Counted from the stretch's first letter, positions 1 to 12,001 are shown. The stretch: 64,000 nt of DNA from Macrobrachium rosenbergii (GCF_040412425.1 NC_089744.1:43217599-43281598), one strand, 5' to 3'. Notes: generated from the sequence alone by a model not told the origin. Numbers and translations are program-made.

Positions 1-260
1 GGTGAGTCACTGTTTCGCCGTGTTTAGTACTAGTCCCTGTGAGGATCAAATGTCCATAGGTACATTTCGCTATCTGCCTGTAACATAGCCACTAAAAACT
101 AAAAATAACATGAAAGAACAACAAATAAATCCACATACAAACTAAAACTAACACGGAAGAACGACAAACTAAATCCACATAGAAACCACAGGAAAGGATA
201 TGAAACTTTGAGAAACCCGATAAAAATTTCGGTGCCTGAAGGCGGGGCTTAACGAACAAC

Positions 261-520
261 CGGTCTATTTGCTCAGCAATGGAAGGAAAATGCAAAACAA
301 ATGTGGCCTCATGATTTTAACAAACACGTCCTATCTGACCTTGCATGGTGGTGTTTGAACTTGAGGACTCTATAAAACGAGTATAATGAGAAAACCGATG
401 AGGACGGTCTATTTGTAAAACGAGGTATAATGCAAAACAAATGGTCATGAAAATTAGTCCATCTTCATTTAAAGGTACGAACTGATGAGGACTCTATGTA
501 AAACGAGTATAATGAATGGT
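261..520. repeat. Degenerate local direct repeats
   Basis: Several short phrases recur in the same order: GCAAAACAAATG at about 292 and 432, CGGTCTATTTG at 261 and 405, and GAGGACTCTAT followed by AAAACGAGTATAATG near 363 and 487. The pattern looks like a diverged tandem duplication of roughly 130-140 bp. No coding signal is visible in positions 1-960 outside this repeat and a short CT-rich tract at 705-738. Confidence 0.5.
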
Positions 521-973
521 GGAAAATTAATTTTTTGATCACTGACTTTTTCTTCACGTCACATGATGAGAGAGAATCGACGGAATCTGATGCGCGTTGA
601 AAAAATAATTCTTTCTAAAGCAGTAATACTGGCATTTATATATAAAAACTTTTGTAAAAACAGTAAGTATAGTAAAAGACTCTCCCCGCCCAGCAGCCGC
701 CCCCTCCCTCTCTCTCTCTCGCTCTCTGTCTGTCTCCGCGGACATGCCCTATTCCTAGTAAAATACATGGTTACACAATAAAGGAATCTGGGTTCCAACT
801 TCATAATAAGGTCACTCAAACCTTCCATTAGGTCAGTCTCTTTATTGAGAAAATCACAGGGGAACTTTAAGCTCCGCTTATGAACATCATCTTGCATCAC
901 ATTTCAAGGGAAGGAGAAGTGACGATACTGCATTAAATCTTCATGGAACTTGCGGCCTTCATGTATGCTAAAC

Positions 974-975
<2 letters not shown>

Positions 976-1036
<61 letters not shown>
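976..1036. repeat. (GA)n microsatellite
   Basis: About 30 uninterrupted AG units. Arg-Glu ORFs crossing it are artefacts of the dinucleotide repeat. Confidence 0.97.
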
Positions 1037-1039
<3 letters not shown>

Positions 1040-1062
1040 AGAGTGCTATCTCAGTCACACTC

Positions 1063-1273
<211 letters not shown>

Positions 1274-1419
1274 AAGATAAAAAGGCCCATAATGCACTAT
1301 TTGAACGTTGCAACCATGTATTTCGAGCACTTCCTTCTGTGCCCCTGAACAAGAGCACAGAAGTGCTCGAAATACATGGTTGCAACGTTCAAATAGTGTT
1401 TTATGGGCCTTTTTGTCTT
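1274..1419. repeat. Palindrome with hammerhead-like cores, flanked by (TA)n
   Basis: The left arm (about 1274-1346) and right arm (about 1353-1419) are inverted copies of each other: the arm ending in GCCCAT/ATGGGC and containing TTGCAACGTT is read outward on both sides. Reading the plus strand from the centre, CTGAACA (1345-1351) is followed by a perfect 6-bp stem GAGCAC/GTGCTC closed by AGAA (1353-1368) and then GAAA (1369-1372). This resembles the CUGANGA - stem II - GAAA arrangement of hammerhead ribozymes, with two changes in the first core box. The minus-strand arm keeps the stem and GAAA. Hammerhead motifs are known from Penelope-like retroelements, so this may be a head-to-head dimer of truncated PLE ends. 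The palindrome is directly visible; the ribozyme origin is inference. Confidence 0.6.
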
Positions 1420-1451
1420 TATATTATACTGTGGTATTACAGTAAAAGACA

Positions 1452-1454
<3 letters not shown>

Positions 1455-1494
<40 letters not shown>
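1455..1494. repeat. (TA)n microsatellite
   Basis: About 19 TA units, 35 bp downstream of the palindrome. Positions 1495-1739 hold no recognisable feature. Confidence 0.95.
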
Positions 1495-1496
<2 letters not shown>

Positions 1497-1737
1497 ATTT
1501 ATTCATAAATATATAGTATGTATATATATTTAATACACTGTATATAGTTACACTGGCTTTCGCAAAATTTCCCAAGCACAGAAAAGAACCACATTCTCCA
1601 AACACGCGACCGGTTCACTCCAAAGATATCATTCAGTTCATTTCTTTAAATAAATCCCAGAGGATCTGCAAGCCCGCTTACAGCATGTTGCACCATAATT
1701 CGTGGAAAGCTGTGTGACGACGATGCATTCACAATCG

Positions 1738-1739
<2 letters not shown>

Positions 1740-1818
<79 letters not shown>
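1740..1818. repeat. (GA)n microsatellite
   Basis: About 39 uninterrupted AG units. The Ser-Leu ORF on the minus strand is an artefact. Positions 1819-2250 show nothing recognisable. Confidence 0.97.
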
Positions 1819-1820
<2 letters not shown>

Positions 1821-2250
1821 TTAGCGGCATGCATATGAAGGAAGAGCTAAAAAATGAAATCTAAATAAAATATCAAAAGTTAAAAATTAACTTTCTCGTT
1901 CTCTCCCTCCATGCAATTTTACCAGTTTTAGTAGCAGCAGCAGTAGTGGACCGTACACAACCTACAATCTCAAAACCAGTGTGACAACAAGCCCTGAAAC
2001 GCACTTGCTACTCCCAAGGCTACTGCTAGCGATTGATGGAAATGAACTACAATGCCGAAAGCAAGCACTAACCATGAAAAGCCTTTGAAAGCCATCCTTA
2101 TTACGCGATCAGGTGTGAAAACCTAAGTGAAGTAGTCGTGTGACATGTGCTAACATATCAGAATGAAGGGAAACCCCCAATCATTCTAAGATGAAAGTCA
2201 TGTTTCCTAAGTATAAGCGAAGTGATTGAAAGTAGATCTACGCTATCTAA

Positions 2251-2517
2251 GAATTGAAATTGGAATATAAAACTTAGACCAAAGGCCAAGCACAGGGACC
2301 TGTGAGGTCATTCAGAGCTGAAAATAATGTTGAAACAGCTGTTAGGCAAGGGTGGAAAGTAAGATGGAAGAAAGAGAATATGAACAGAGGTATAGTAAGA
2401 GGAGTGAGAGGGTTTGCAAGCTATGGTCCGAAGGGACGCTGCAAAGAACCTTCACTAATGCCTACAGTGTACCGCCTGAGGTGCACTGACGGCACTAACC
2501 GCCTACGGGACACCCTT
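2251..2517 (+). repeat. Dispersed repeat A, copy 1
   Basis: Contains the phrases CCAAAGGCCAAGCACAGGGA and GAGGTCATTCAGAGCTGAAA, then AAGGGTGGAAAG, GATGGAAGAAAGA, GACGCTGCAAAGAACCT and AATGCCTACAGTG. The same ordered phrases occur at 57332-57650 (plus) and about 53455-53760 (minus). I recognise this as an abundant dispersed repeat of decapod genomes. The copies lack an evident polymerase domain, so it may be a non-autonomous element or the tail of a larger one. Confidence 0.75.
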
Positions 2518-2669
2518 AATTAGGTCGAAGAAAAAAAATGGTGGTTAAACACACAGTAGTTCACGTAATAAATACTCGAAAGAGATGCCAGTAAGTAATC
2601 ATTCATTCGCAAGCAAATTATGCAGTATAAATATATAAATGTATATTGTATGTAGCCTATATAGGCTAT

Positions 2670-2778
<109 letters not shown>

Positions 2779-3659
2779 TATAATATAAAATAAAGCCACA
2801 AATAGCCCTTAACATCGAATTCACTCTATCCTGGGAAAGTTTTAATATATATACAGTAAGTGCATCTGTACCAGCCAGGATGTGCGTACCCAAGCACTCA
2901 ATATACTGGTTTGGATTTACAAGTATCACAATTTACCTAATCCCCCAGCGAAATGCGTCCTTATCTTATCATGTCTGAATTTATCATGAAGTACATGAAA
3001 CTCCAACGTTGGAGTACAAAAACATCTTACTTTTGAAATTCATATACACATTATTATGGTACACATAAAAAGCCCCTTTTCGAAACCTTGTTAAACCTAT
3101 TCAAGACAGAAACGACAAGTTGCAATGCAAATAGAGAGCAGATGCTTAAAAGACCAATTAAGAAGCATCCCAGCGTGTGGCAGAAGGGTCTGCACGTCGT
3201 AGCTATTACACTGCTAGGTACTGTTTCTGGATTCTATTTTTAAGACCTCAGTTACATCAGCTGTGAAGTCTCTCTTTATCGTATTTTTCTCGTGGTTAGC
3301 CGTTTCAGTTTCCTTTAGGTTAGAGTCATATTAATTCTACTTTTATTCAAATATATTTTATATATTGCGTATAAGCTTAACAGAATGCGTCATATATCTA
3401 CTGTACAGACATGGGACAACACAAATAATGAGGACAGAGTATATACAGATACAATAAACGATATAGTACGGATTTAGTGAGGCTGAATCCTGCAAATATT
3501 TAGAAGAAATTATTTCCACTAGGTTCTCCAAAGCTTGAATTAGCGACAGATTTAAAAAGAAGTATCAAACAAAGGGCAGGTTGTTAATCAAATAGTAGAC
3601 TTAAAAATATGATCTATATTGCTATACGGACATGAACCACGAAATAAAATTTCAAATGT

Positions 3660-3661
<2 letters not shown>

Positions 3662-3738
<77 letters not shown>
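3662..3738. repeat. (TA)n microsatellite
   Basis: About 38 TA units. Separated from the next TA tract by about 70 bp of imperfect TA-rich sequence. Confidence 0.97.
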
Positions 3739-3744
<6 letters not shown>

Positions 3745-3801
3745 TTATATGTACATTATAAAATGTATATATACAGTATACATATATGTATATATACAGA
3801 T

Positions 3802-3806
<5 letters not shown>

Positions 3807-3876
<70 letters not shown>
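3807..3876. repeat. (TA)n microsatellite
   Basis: About 34 TA units, ending right at the 3' side of the minus-strand hammerhead-like motif. Confidence 0.97.
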
Positions 3877-3879
<3 letters not shown>

Positions 3880-3904
3880 TCAACCAGAAGGGTGAAAAGA
3901 AATG

Positions 3905-3960
3905 ACTTGAACCTAGCGCTTTCTTGTATTTCTACACCTCATCAGGTTTCAGGTACAAGT
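3905..3960 (-). ncRNA. Hammerhead-like motif (PLE-type, degenerate)
   Basis: On the minus strand: ACTTG (3960-3956), a short gap, CTGATGA (3945-3939), a hairpin GTGTA-GAAA-TACAA (about 3937-3924, one end mismatch), GAAA (3923-3920), palindromic AGCGCT followed by A, then CAAGT (3909-3905), which pairs with the first ACTTG. This is the order of a type I hammerhead: stem I, CUGAUGA, stem II, GAAA, short stem III, stem I. Short self-complementary stem III is typical of retroelement hammerheads that act as dimers. Stem I has an unpaired internal segment and the base pair next to the cleavage site is not perfect, so activity is doubtful. It lies immediately upstream, in its own sense, of the (TA)n tract at 3807-3876. 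Positions 3961-4343 show no other feature. Confidence 0.5.
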
Positions 3961-4343
3961 GCCAAGGAAACAAATACAGAGTCAAAAGAAGACTTCGTGG
4001 CAAGACAAACAATGCTAAAAATATACACAACCCTAACAATTGTCGAATACTGGTAATGCTTAATAGCTTACTTGTATTAAAACACCCTTGGTTAAAATTT
4101 CATCAGCTTTATATAAACCTAGGCTGATATTTAATAAATTGTCATAGTCTTGTTGAATTATACAGGACTATTACATTTCTCTTCACAAAATCTTTGCAAA
4201 ACAATTTCCATGACTGCTCTTATTCATATGTACAAATAATGCATTTGATATATTACCTGTTCTTACACTATATTTGTGTTTTTTTTTTTGTCGACCAGCC
4301 AGCGTCTTCCCACTTTGTCCTACGTACGTTTTATTAGGTTCTA

Positions 4344-4477
4344 GGTAATCTGACTCCGGTAATTTAACTTCTTTTAATTTGACTACCAGTAAATATCACT
4401 CACGGTATTTTGACTACGGTAATTTGACTCCTGGTAATTTGAAGGCCAGTAAATTTCACTTCGGGTATTTTGTCTCC
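4344..4477. repeat. MULE left inverted repeat made of tandem subrepeats
   Basis: Six to seven diverged copies of a unit of about 15-20 bp containing GTAATTTGACTCC or AGTAAATTTCACT. The reverse complement is found at 6507-6605. Confidence 0.75.
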
Positions 4478-4704
4478 TAAGTGTTATCATTTTTGTTACC
4501 ATTCGGTTGTTTATATACTGAGTAATATAGTTAGCCGAAAGTATCTTTTCAGTGATTTTTGTTCCCCATTTGGTTAATTATTTATAGAGTAATATAGTTA
4601 ACTGAAAGTATAATTTCAGTGGTTTGTATTCCCGTGATCCATCAACATCTCCTGCCTGCCTTATTCGTTACTCAAAAAGGAAATATAGGCTATACACATC
4701 CACC

Positions 4705-4995
4705 ATGTCTTACGTTTTTAACAGTAGCCGGGGAAGGAAGAAACTTGTGGATGACATGAATTATTACATATATAAAGCACAGAAACGGAAAGCCGATGGA
4801 TCTACGACTTACTGGAAATGCGAAATTAAGCCCTGTAAAGCTCGAGTTCACACCATGACACATGATGAAGATTATGCCATAATTAAGCACGTTGGTGAAC
4901 ATTATCATAGTTCGTGTGCTTCAAAACCCAAAGTTCGCAAAACTTTAGCGGACTTAAATGCAGAAGCAATTTCTTCCATGGAATCTTCGCGTTGA
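4705..4995 (+). CDS. FLYWCH-type zinc-finger protein fragment of the MULE
   Basis: The ATG at 4705 has a good context (CCACCATG). The 96-residue product opens with Y-V-F-N-S-S-R-G-R-K-K-L, followed by Y-Y-I-Y, Y-W-K-C (Cys 1), P-C-K-A-R (Cys 2) and H-Y-H, the C..C..H.H layout of a FLYWCH finger. In MULEs this N-terminal domain is expected to bind the element ends. The frame stops at TGA 4993-4995. Downstream the translation continues to look protein-like (a C-V-I-R-D-I-R-N-W-R segment near 5060-5100), so the stop is probably a disabling mutation in a once longer transposase. The frame could also be read from an upstream non-ATG codon, but the ATG fits the domain start. Confidence 0.7.
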   Translation: MSYVFNSSRGRKKLVDDMNYYIYKAQKRKADGSTTYWKCEIKPCKARVHTMTHDEDYAIIKHVGEHYHSSCASKPKVRKTLADLNAEAISSMESSR

Positions 4996-6020
4996 TTAAT
5001 TGCGACTACTTGTGAAAAGCTTGATGAAAATGAAATGGCTCACATGCCCTCCTCTTCGTGTGTCATTCGCGATATAAGGAACTGGCGTCACGCAAGAGTA
5101 AATGGCCCTCCAATCCCTCAGAGTCGATTTGGTTAAGAGATACCCGATGAATACAAGTTCCCTGAGAGTGGCGAACTTTTCCTGCAGTTTGATAGTGGGG
5201 AAAAAGGTGTGGACATATTACTTGTTTGCAACCGATAAAGGACTTAGTGAATGTAAAACACTGGGCAGGTGATGGAACTTTTAAGTGCTGTCCAACTATA
5301 TTTTAACTTCTAAATGCTGTCCAAGTTTATTTTATCAGTTGTACATGCTTCATATTCAAGTGGGTTCATTTAGTGTTCCGCGATTGTTTTCACTGCTTCC
5401 AAACAAAAATAAAAAATCTTACACCAGCCTTTTTAATAAGCTAACTGAAGTACGTCAAGGACTGAGCCCTGAAAACGTTATGATGGATTTTGAAAAAGGA
5501 CACATTAATAGTATATTATGTGTTTACTGGTGCTTCCATCTCATGTTGTCTTTTTCATCTATCTCCACGTGTACAAAAAATAATGAGCATTTGGCTTTAA
5601 AGAAAAATAACACCATGTTAATGAGTTTAGCATTACAATCAGATGTTCTTTCGGCTCTAGTTTTTCTCCCTCTCGATGGTGTGATTGATGGATTCGAAGA
5701 GCTTTTAGATGACGACGATCTTCCACAAGGGCTTGTGTCTTATTTTGAAATATCGTACATAGGATGGGTGAGAGGCACAGGAATTAGACAGCGAAGAACT
5801 TATCCTTTGTTTCCCATTGCTAGCTGGAATATCCGCTGTATACTGAAACGGATATGTATGCCTTGCACTATTAACCATTTAGAGGGATAATATCACAACG
5901 CACTGCAATACGAAGTTCTTTAGCTTGCACATATCCGAATATACGGGAATTAATTACAGCACTGAAAAGGCGCAACTGAAAAAAACATTCAATTTGATCG
6001 AGGCGAGATCTGCGAGACCA
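4996..6020 (+). pseudogene. Decayed MULE transposase
   Basis: The clearest part is at 5390-5510: L-L-P-N-K-N, then a stretch with Y-T-S-L-F-N-K-L and L-S-P-E-N-V-M-M-D-F-E-K, ending A/G-H-I-N-S-I. This is the second-Asp region of MULE transposases. Next come F-H-L (expected C/H box, 5535), A-L-V-F-L-P and F-E-E-L-L (5660-5710), and Y-F-E-I-S-Y-I-G followed by R-R-T-Y-P-L-F and W-N (5740-5830). Lysine-rich sequence to about 6020 fits the usual C-terminus. Stops and frameshifts occur near 5135, 5235 and 5305. A D-G-T-F-K-C-C-P motif is present at about 5270-5300, just before a small internal duplication. The reaction would be cut-and-paste DNA transposition; this copy cannot encode it. Confidence 0.75.
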
Positions 6021-6506
6021 AAAAAATAAATAAATAAAAATAAAAAAAAAATAAAGTATGGAGATATAAACAAACGGATGCGCATTGTTACCGAACCATA
6101 TAGTCCCGAAAAAAAAAGGATGATTTTTTTTTACGAGCAACAGCTCACGACCTTCATCGCTACTGAAGCTTTTAGTAATATTTTTATGCTTTACTTTTTA
6201 TTTTACCTTTTTTTATTACAAAATTTTACATCTTTTTGTAGCCTGATACGATTACATTTATGCTTTACTTTCTATTGTACCTTTTTTATTATTTCTCATT
6301 TTAGCCTAGTATTACATTTATATGCTTTTTTACTGTACCTTTTTTATTACAAAACAATAAAACATTATTGACGACTTTTAGTCATATTTGTTTCCCTTTT
6401 CGTATATTTATATTTACTTGTTTATATTACAAATATTTATTTCATGTTTTGGACTGATAATATGTTTTAAACAGGTTTTCATTGAATTTTGCATTTTTCT
6501 AGTATT

Positions 6507-6605
6507 GGGAGTAAAATTACCGAGAGTGAAATTTACTGGGAGTCAGATTACCCAGAGTCAAAATACCAGGAGCGAAATTGCCAGGAGTCAATTTACCGGC
6601 TACCG
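6507..6605. repeat. MULE right inverted repeat made of tandem subrepeats
   Basis: Reverse-complement units of the left end: GGGAGTAAAATTACC, GAGTGAAATTTACTGG, GGAGTCAATTTACCGG. About five units. The stretch 6021-6506, inside the element, is T-rich with no coding signal. Confidence 0.75.
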
Positions 6606-6829
6606 TTTTATTACATTGTTTACGCGGAATCTTATCAATACCTGCTCCATTTCCCGGTGAATTTCTAATGAACAAGTTTTTACTAGTTCCGGGCGTTTTA
6701 AACACAACATTAATACCCAGTGGCTTGACTTATCTCGGGGTGTTATTAAAATAAATATAAAAAGGAAGCTCTAGAAGATTTTTGTTTTCGAACTCTCCAG
6801 TTTTCGTCAATCGGTAAAACGTTTTTCGA

Positions 6830-7030
6830 GCTTTACAAAAGGTGTTTTCAATAAACCTGTTTGGATACCTCAAACTGACAGCAATATATATGAAGTATAG
6901 CCTATATAAGTTACAAAATTTGACTTCTCAAAAATTAAAAACGTCAAAAGGGAAGAACGACTGGACACGTTTAACTGTCCCAAACGTCATTTCTTTTAGA
7001 AGTAAATGCCTTAAATCAAATATATAAATA
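6830..7030 (+). repeat. Dispersed repeat B, copy 1
   Basis: Shares AAAAGGGAAGAACGA, CCAAACGTCATTTCTTTTAG and CCTTAAATCAAAT in order with 8880-9060. No coding signal. The origin is unknown. Confidence 0.55.
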
Positions 7031-7187
7031 CGAAAAAGCCCGAAAAATTCGAGAAGTTAGGGGGGCAGTGTGGCTATTACAATTACACACACATTTCGCA
7101 AACATTACGCTACAAATGTCGTTTAACAGTCAATTAGCTCTTCTTCGGTAATATTACCGAAGGGGAACTATAAATATAAAATGTCAA

Positions 7188-7191
<4 letters not shown>

Positions 7192-7264
<73 letters not shown>
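7192..7264. repeat. (TA)n microsatellite
   Basis: About 36 TA units. Positions 7265-8203 show no recognisable feature. Confidence 0.97.
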
Positions 7265-7270
<6 letters not shown>

Positions 7271-8198
7271 CACACATGCATATATTGTTTTCCTGGTAAG
7301 GTAACTGAAGGGGGAGGGGTCCATTTGGTCCCCTCCCATTTCTAAGAACGATGCAAACAAATGATGACACTGCTTGTCCCAGGCCCCTCGCCTCACAGCT
7401 GATAACGAGAGATTAGGTGTCGACGGCGTCTAGCTTTAATCTCTACTGCTAACTAGACATCTACATTCTGAACAAGTCCAACTTTATTATGTAAGACCAA
7501 ACTACCGTTGGGAAGTTATCGTTTTTGTGTTAGTGACATTCCATCGGTATCAAGTCGTAGGTTTTTCTTCTTTGCCTGACGAAAAGCACAATTCTGATCA
7601 AGTTCACGAACTTTATTAATAAATCACAAATACAGATACATTACCAAAACTACGCTACTGCTAGAATCTTGACGGCCATTTATACAGTAGAATTTGAAAC
7701 GAAGGAAACTTAGGACGATAACTCTAGTTTCATCATCTTGTCTACAGAAGCCTCCATTCGGGAAAATCTATACCAAATTGTCCCGTAAAAAGAGCAATGA
7801 GCGATGAAAAAAAGCAACTCAGTGGTGAACAAAAAGCTGCCAAAATTAAATTGAATTACATAAACATCACGAAAATGGATAAGAAATGTTATTGTGCTAA
7901 TTAAGCCTCCCAACATCGACCACTAGGACATTACTTCGAGGGTCAGAGTACCAGTTTTCACACCTGCTTAACTTTGGCAAACAAAGGCATAGTGTTCATT
8001 CCCACGAAATCATGTAAACAACAAGTTGTGGATCACGTGAAGAACTAGATCGTTGTCTGGAATCTGGATTACACTTGACTCGTGGGTTCATAAATTTTAA
8101 ATGAAGCAGCTGCGGTTACATCAGAAAAAAAGTGTTTTGGAAGCGGGCTCTTAGGCACTGAAATTTGCCCGCACTATTCCAAACGCCAGCTGGATGAT

Positions 8199-8203
<5 letters not shown>

Positions 8204-8285
<82 letters not shown>
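8204..8285. repeat. (GA)n microsatellite
   Basis: About 41 uninterrupted GA units. Confidence 0.97.
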
Positions 8286-8286
<1 letters not shown>

Positions 8287-8757
8287 GAAGCTAGATTTTC
8301 TCAGAAATACTAAGGACACATTCTATATTCAAGTGTACGACAAAAATTGTATGACTGAAGGCTTCCATTTCTAATTGACCGTCTCAGAGGACTAAGCAAT
8401 CATCAATGCAGGAAATGCAAAACAAAAATCATTATGGAGCAATGACGAAAACGTTAAAACATTATACCGTTGCAAATCCCATTCTCCACACAGCTGGCAA
8501 CAAAAGACAGACGAACTAGGGCGAAAATTGAATGAAATCTGACAATCAAGCTCACCACTAGCCAATGTAATAGTTCCTTTTATCTTTAATGGGTTGGATA
8601 AAAAGAACTGGGAATGGTTTGGCAATGCCTCGGATTCAAAGTCATCAGCTCAATCCCTCCCTCTCAAGGCCACGCGACAGATAGCTGACTACGTTGGCAA
8701 TAAAATGCAGAGAGAGGGATGCACAATCGAGCTTTAAATGTCAATGACGAGCTATAA

Positions 8758-8761
<4 letters not shown>

Positions 8762-8818
<57 letters not shown>
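8762..8818. repeat. (GA)n microsatellite
   Basis: About 28 GA units, directly upstream of dispersed repeat B copy 2. The stretch 8286-8761 has no recognisable feature. Confidence 0.97.
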
Positions 8819-8820
<2 letters not shown>

Positions 8821-8879
8821 TATACCGCAAGTAACATGGTTTAATTATTCTTAATACCATAAAGATTTGTAATGCGAGC

Positions 8880-9060
8880 CAACTGTGTTTAAAACTTATC
8901 AAGGCCTAGCAGCACAGATGAAAATCTATAAAACCGTTAAGTTACAAACTTTCAGACTTCTCAAAAACTTAAATACGACAAAAGGGAAGAACGATGTTCC
9001 AAACGTCATTTCTTTTAGAAGCAAAGGCCTTAAATCAAATAAATACAATAACCGTTACTT
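8880..9060 (+). repeat. Dispersed repeat B, copy 2
   Basis: Second copy of the sequence at 6830-7030, same orientation, about 2 kb away, diverged with small indels. Positions 9061-10276 are AT-rich with only a short duplication of ATAATGTCTGATAAAGAG at about 10000 and 10020. Confidence 0.55.
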
Positions 9061-10272
9061 CGGACCTTAGGCTGCCCTGTAACATTACCGATCATCGCGA
9101 AGTAAAGGGAAAGGGTGTCTATTCATACAGCAATTTATCCATTTGGATAATATAAGTTCCAGCCGGATTCGTCACTCAAAAAATTAAAATAAAAGACAAT
9201 ATACTACAGGATTTTATTTGTACGAAACACAGTGAGTTACACATGTATTTTTACAATACGGTAGTTATCATAATGGTTTTGAAAACGTAATTATCTGAGT
9301 TTGCAACAGAGGCTCCAACACGATTTGGCCCAATCCTGCAATGTCAAAGTCAAGGAAGAAAATTAAGTTGAAAACTTGAAAATACATATTTTCGCGTTTT
9401 TCTCTGTATACACAGAAAAAGAAACCATGACACTTATAAATGCTACTAAAGAAGATGCCCTAACACACACAAACATTGGAATGTCAGAAAGAACAAAGTG
9501 TTGTATAAATAGACATACAAAAATTCTAGGAGATGACGTCATATATGAACACTGCTTTGATGCACAGTGCACGAAGGAGATTTGAAAAATACCGGAACAG
9601 AAATCAGTCAGTCTGAACGGATAACTGAAAGGAAAGGTCTGGGACTAATCTCTTGATATGTCTACTACTAAAGAATCAGTTGGTAAATGGGGAACTGATA
9701 TAAGGTAACGAAAAAAGAAACAAGACATTATGAAGTAGAATTCAAGCGTGAAGCAGATACTTTTGCACTGTGTGATCACTTGTGATAATCATACATTACA
9801 ATAGTTAAGTGTTAGCCAGGAAGCGTTAAATGTCAACAAGTCTTGGCATTTAAAATTAATTAATATACTTGAATAGATCATAATTTCGGTGGTTACCTAC
9901 TGCTTAGGTACTATTTACAATAGACCACCTCTGCAAGGTGGCCCAAGAATAACAACCCCAACCATATTCCATTCATTTATTCTTAGCCCGGAAACTGGAT
10001 AATGTCTGATAAAGAGTATGATAATGTCTGATAAAGAGAGTATTGCTTCCGATGCAAAATTGACGATCCACCAACAATACTGCAACTGTTGAAGAGAAAT
10101 GCTAATTTTACCTACAATTTTTCTAAGATTTACTTATACCTTGGAAACATAGACCTATATGAGGGTAGCGAAAAATCATGAAACGTGGCGGGTTTTTAAA
10201 TCTTTCTGATAGTGTTACTGATGCACATTCTCCTGATACCATTGTAAACCCCATACCACACCACGGCCTTAC

Positions 10273-10404
<132 letters not shown>

Positions 10405-11173
10405 AGTGCACTTCTATCTTTCTTCATTGTTATCTTCTCATTCCTTTTCAACATTTTTCACTCATGGGTATTCTTTCCTTTTGAAACCTTGCCTTGCATG
10501 TTTATAACCTTTAAGGCCTTGTTCCATACTAACGCTTGTACAAACTGAGTCACCATCATAACAATAAAAACTTCAACGATACTATGCAAAGACTGACTAA
10601 CCCCAGATACTTGGAAATCCCGAGTCAGTGGTTTTACGTTCTGTCATATAAAAGCAAAACAGCGAATCATCCCAAGTCCGAAAAAGACTAGAAGAATGAA
10701 GGAAAATGAGTGCAGCGATTAACAGACGCAGGATACGACGAAGTGCTCGAGAAGGGAAGTGATTCACATGCCAGTGCACTCAATAACGCCTTTCTTTTCT
10801 CTGTACTGCAAAACTAATGTTTCTTTCTTGAACGTGACTTGTTCTTTTTTGTATGACCTCTTTCCCATTCTCTTACGAAAACATTCAATTTTTCACTCTT
10901 ATCTCAATAACGATTTTCTTATTTGTCTGTACAACATCTATATTTTCTCTCTATACAAGACTTACCTTTTCACAAAAAAAAAAAAAAAAACATCTACCCG
11001 TATTACCATCTTGTTCTACATTTTTATTCATAGTAAAGGTCAAACTTTAGATCCCAAAAGAACTGTACGTCCACATTATCACGCTCGGTACGCAATCTGC
11101 CAATTGCAATGACTGTTCTTCTTTTCCTCTAGTGTGAATATCAGACTACAGCTTCGAGAAATTAGCTGTATTC

Positions 11174-11281
<108 letters not shown>

Positions 11282-11393
11282 AAATTTACAGACTTGATGA
11301 AACCAAAAACAACCTATAAAGATTTCAGCCTGCCCACTGATAACAAAAATAACTGTACTTGCCTCTCAACAAACGTCACTGTAGCGTTATAAT

Positions 11394-11461
11394 ATAACCT
11401 ACAGCAATTAATACACAAAGAACAGACTATAACCTACAAAAATTAATACACAAAGAACAGA
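11394..11461. repeat. 34-bp tandem duplication
   Basis: Two adjacent copies beginning TATAACCTACA and ending AATACACAAAGAACAGA, at 11394-11427 and 11428-11461, with two or three differences. Confidence 0.85.
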
Positions 11462-11920
11462 AGTCTAAAACAATCCATAATCAGCATAAATATTTCACCT
11501 TCCAGCTGGCAACACTAAAACCTCTTAAAATTTGATATCTTCTCCAATAAATGTAAAAGGTCTTCGTACTGCAGGTCCAACCACATTTTTTCCTGTTCTT
11601 AGAATGTGACGTCTTTCAAGACCGGGGCTAGCGCTTCCTTTGGGATTCCGGCATCTTCGCTTTTCCTTCTTTCTAATAGACTCGGACTGGGTACGAGCAG
11701 TGTCCAAAGAGTAACTATCAGGATTAACATCCTACTGACTATATGCTTAGGGTACCGGCAGCTTTTACACAGTCCAAGGGTGATCTATTTACGACTAGGC
11801 TATGTCAGGCAGTTTTAAATCATCCATAATATTTATATCACATGAACAAACATTCTGAAAGTTGAGTAAACATGTATAACATTAATTATGAAATGTACAC
11901 AACAAACACAACACAACCAA

Positions 11921-11934
11921 TACACACACACACA

Positions 11935-12001
<67 letters not shown>
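11921..12001. repeat. Compound (CA)n-(TA)n microsatellite
   Basis: A short (CA)n runs into (TA)n to 12001. Positions 11462-11920 and 12002-12989 have no recognised gene; a short CT-rich run lies at 12880-12897. Confidence 0.95.

Larger units (their letters stand above)
4344..6605 (+). mobile_element. MULE (Phantom-like) DNA transposon with subrepeat inverted ends
   Basis: The left end (4344-4477) is a run of short degenerate units of the type GGTAATTTGACTCC and CAGTAAATTTCACT. The right end (6507-6605) carries the reverse complement of the same units (GGAGTCAATTTACC, AGTGAAATTTACTG). Between them lie a FLYWCH zinc-finger reading frame and a broken MULE transposase. FLYWCH plus MULE transposase is the known composition of animal Mutator-like/Phantom elements. 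The element is about 2.26 kb. No convincing 8-11 bp target duplication could be picked out, because the exact outer edge is uncertain by some tens of bases. Confidence 0.75.

Noticed and set aside
481..510. CTGATGAGG near 482 as a hammerhead
   Set aside because: No GAAA or stem II follows; it is part of the local degenerate repeat.
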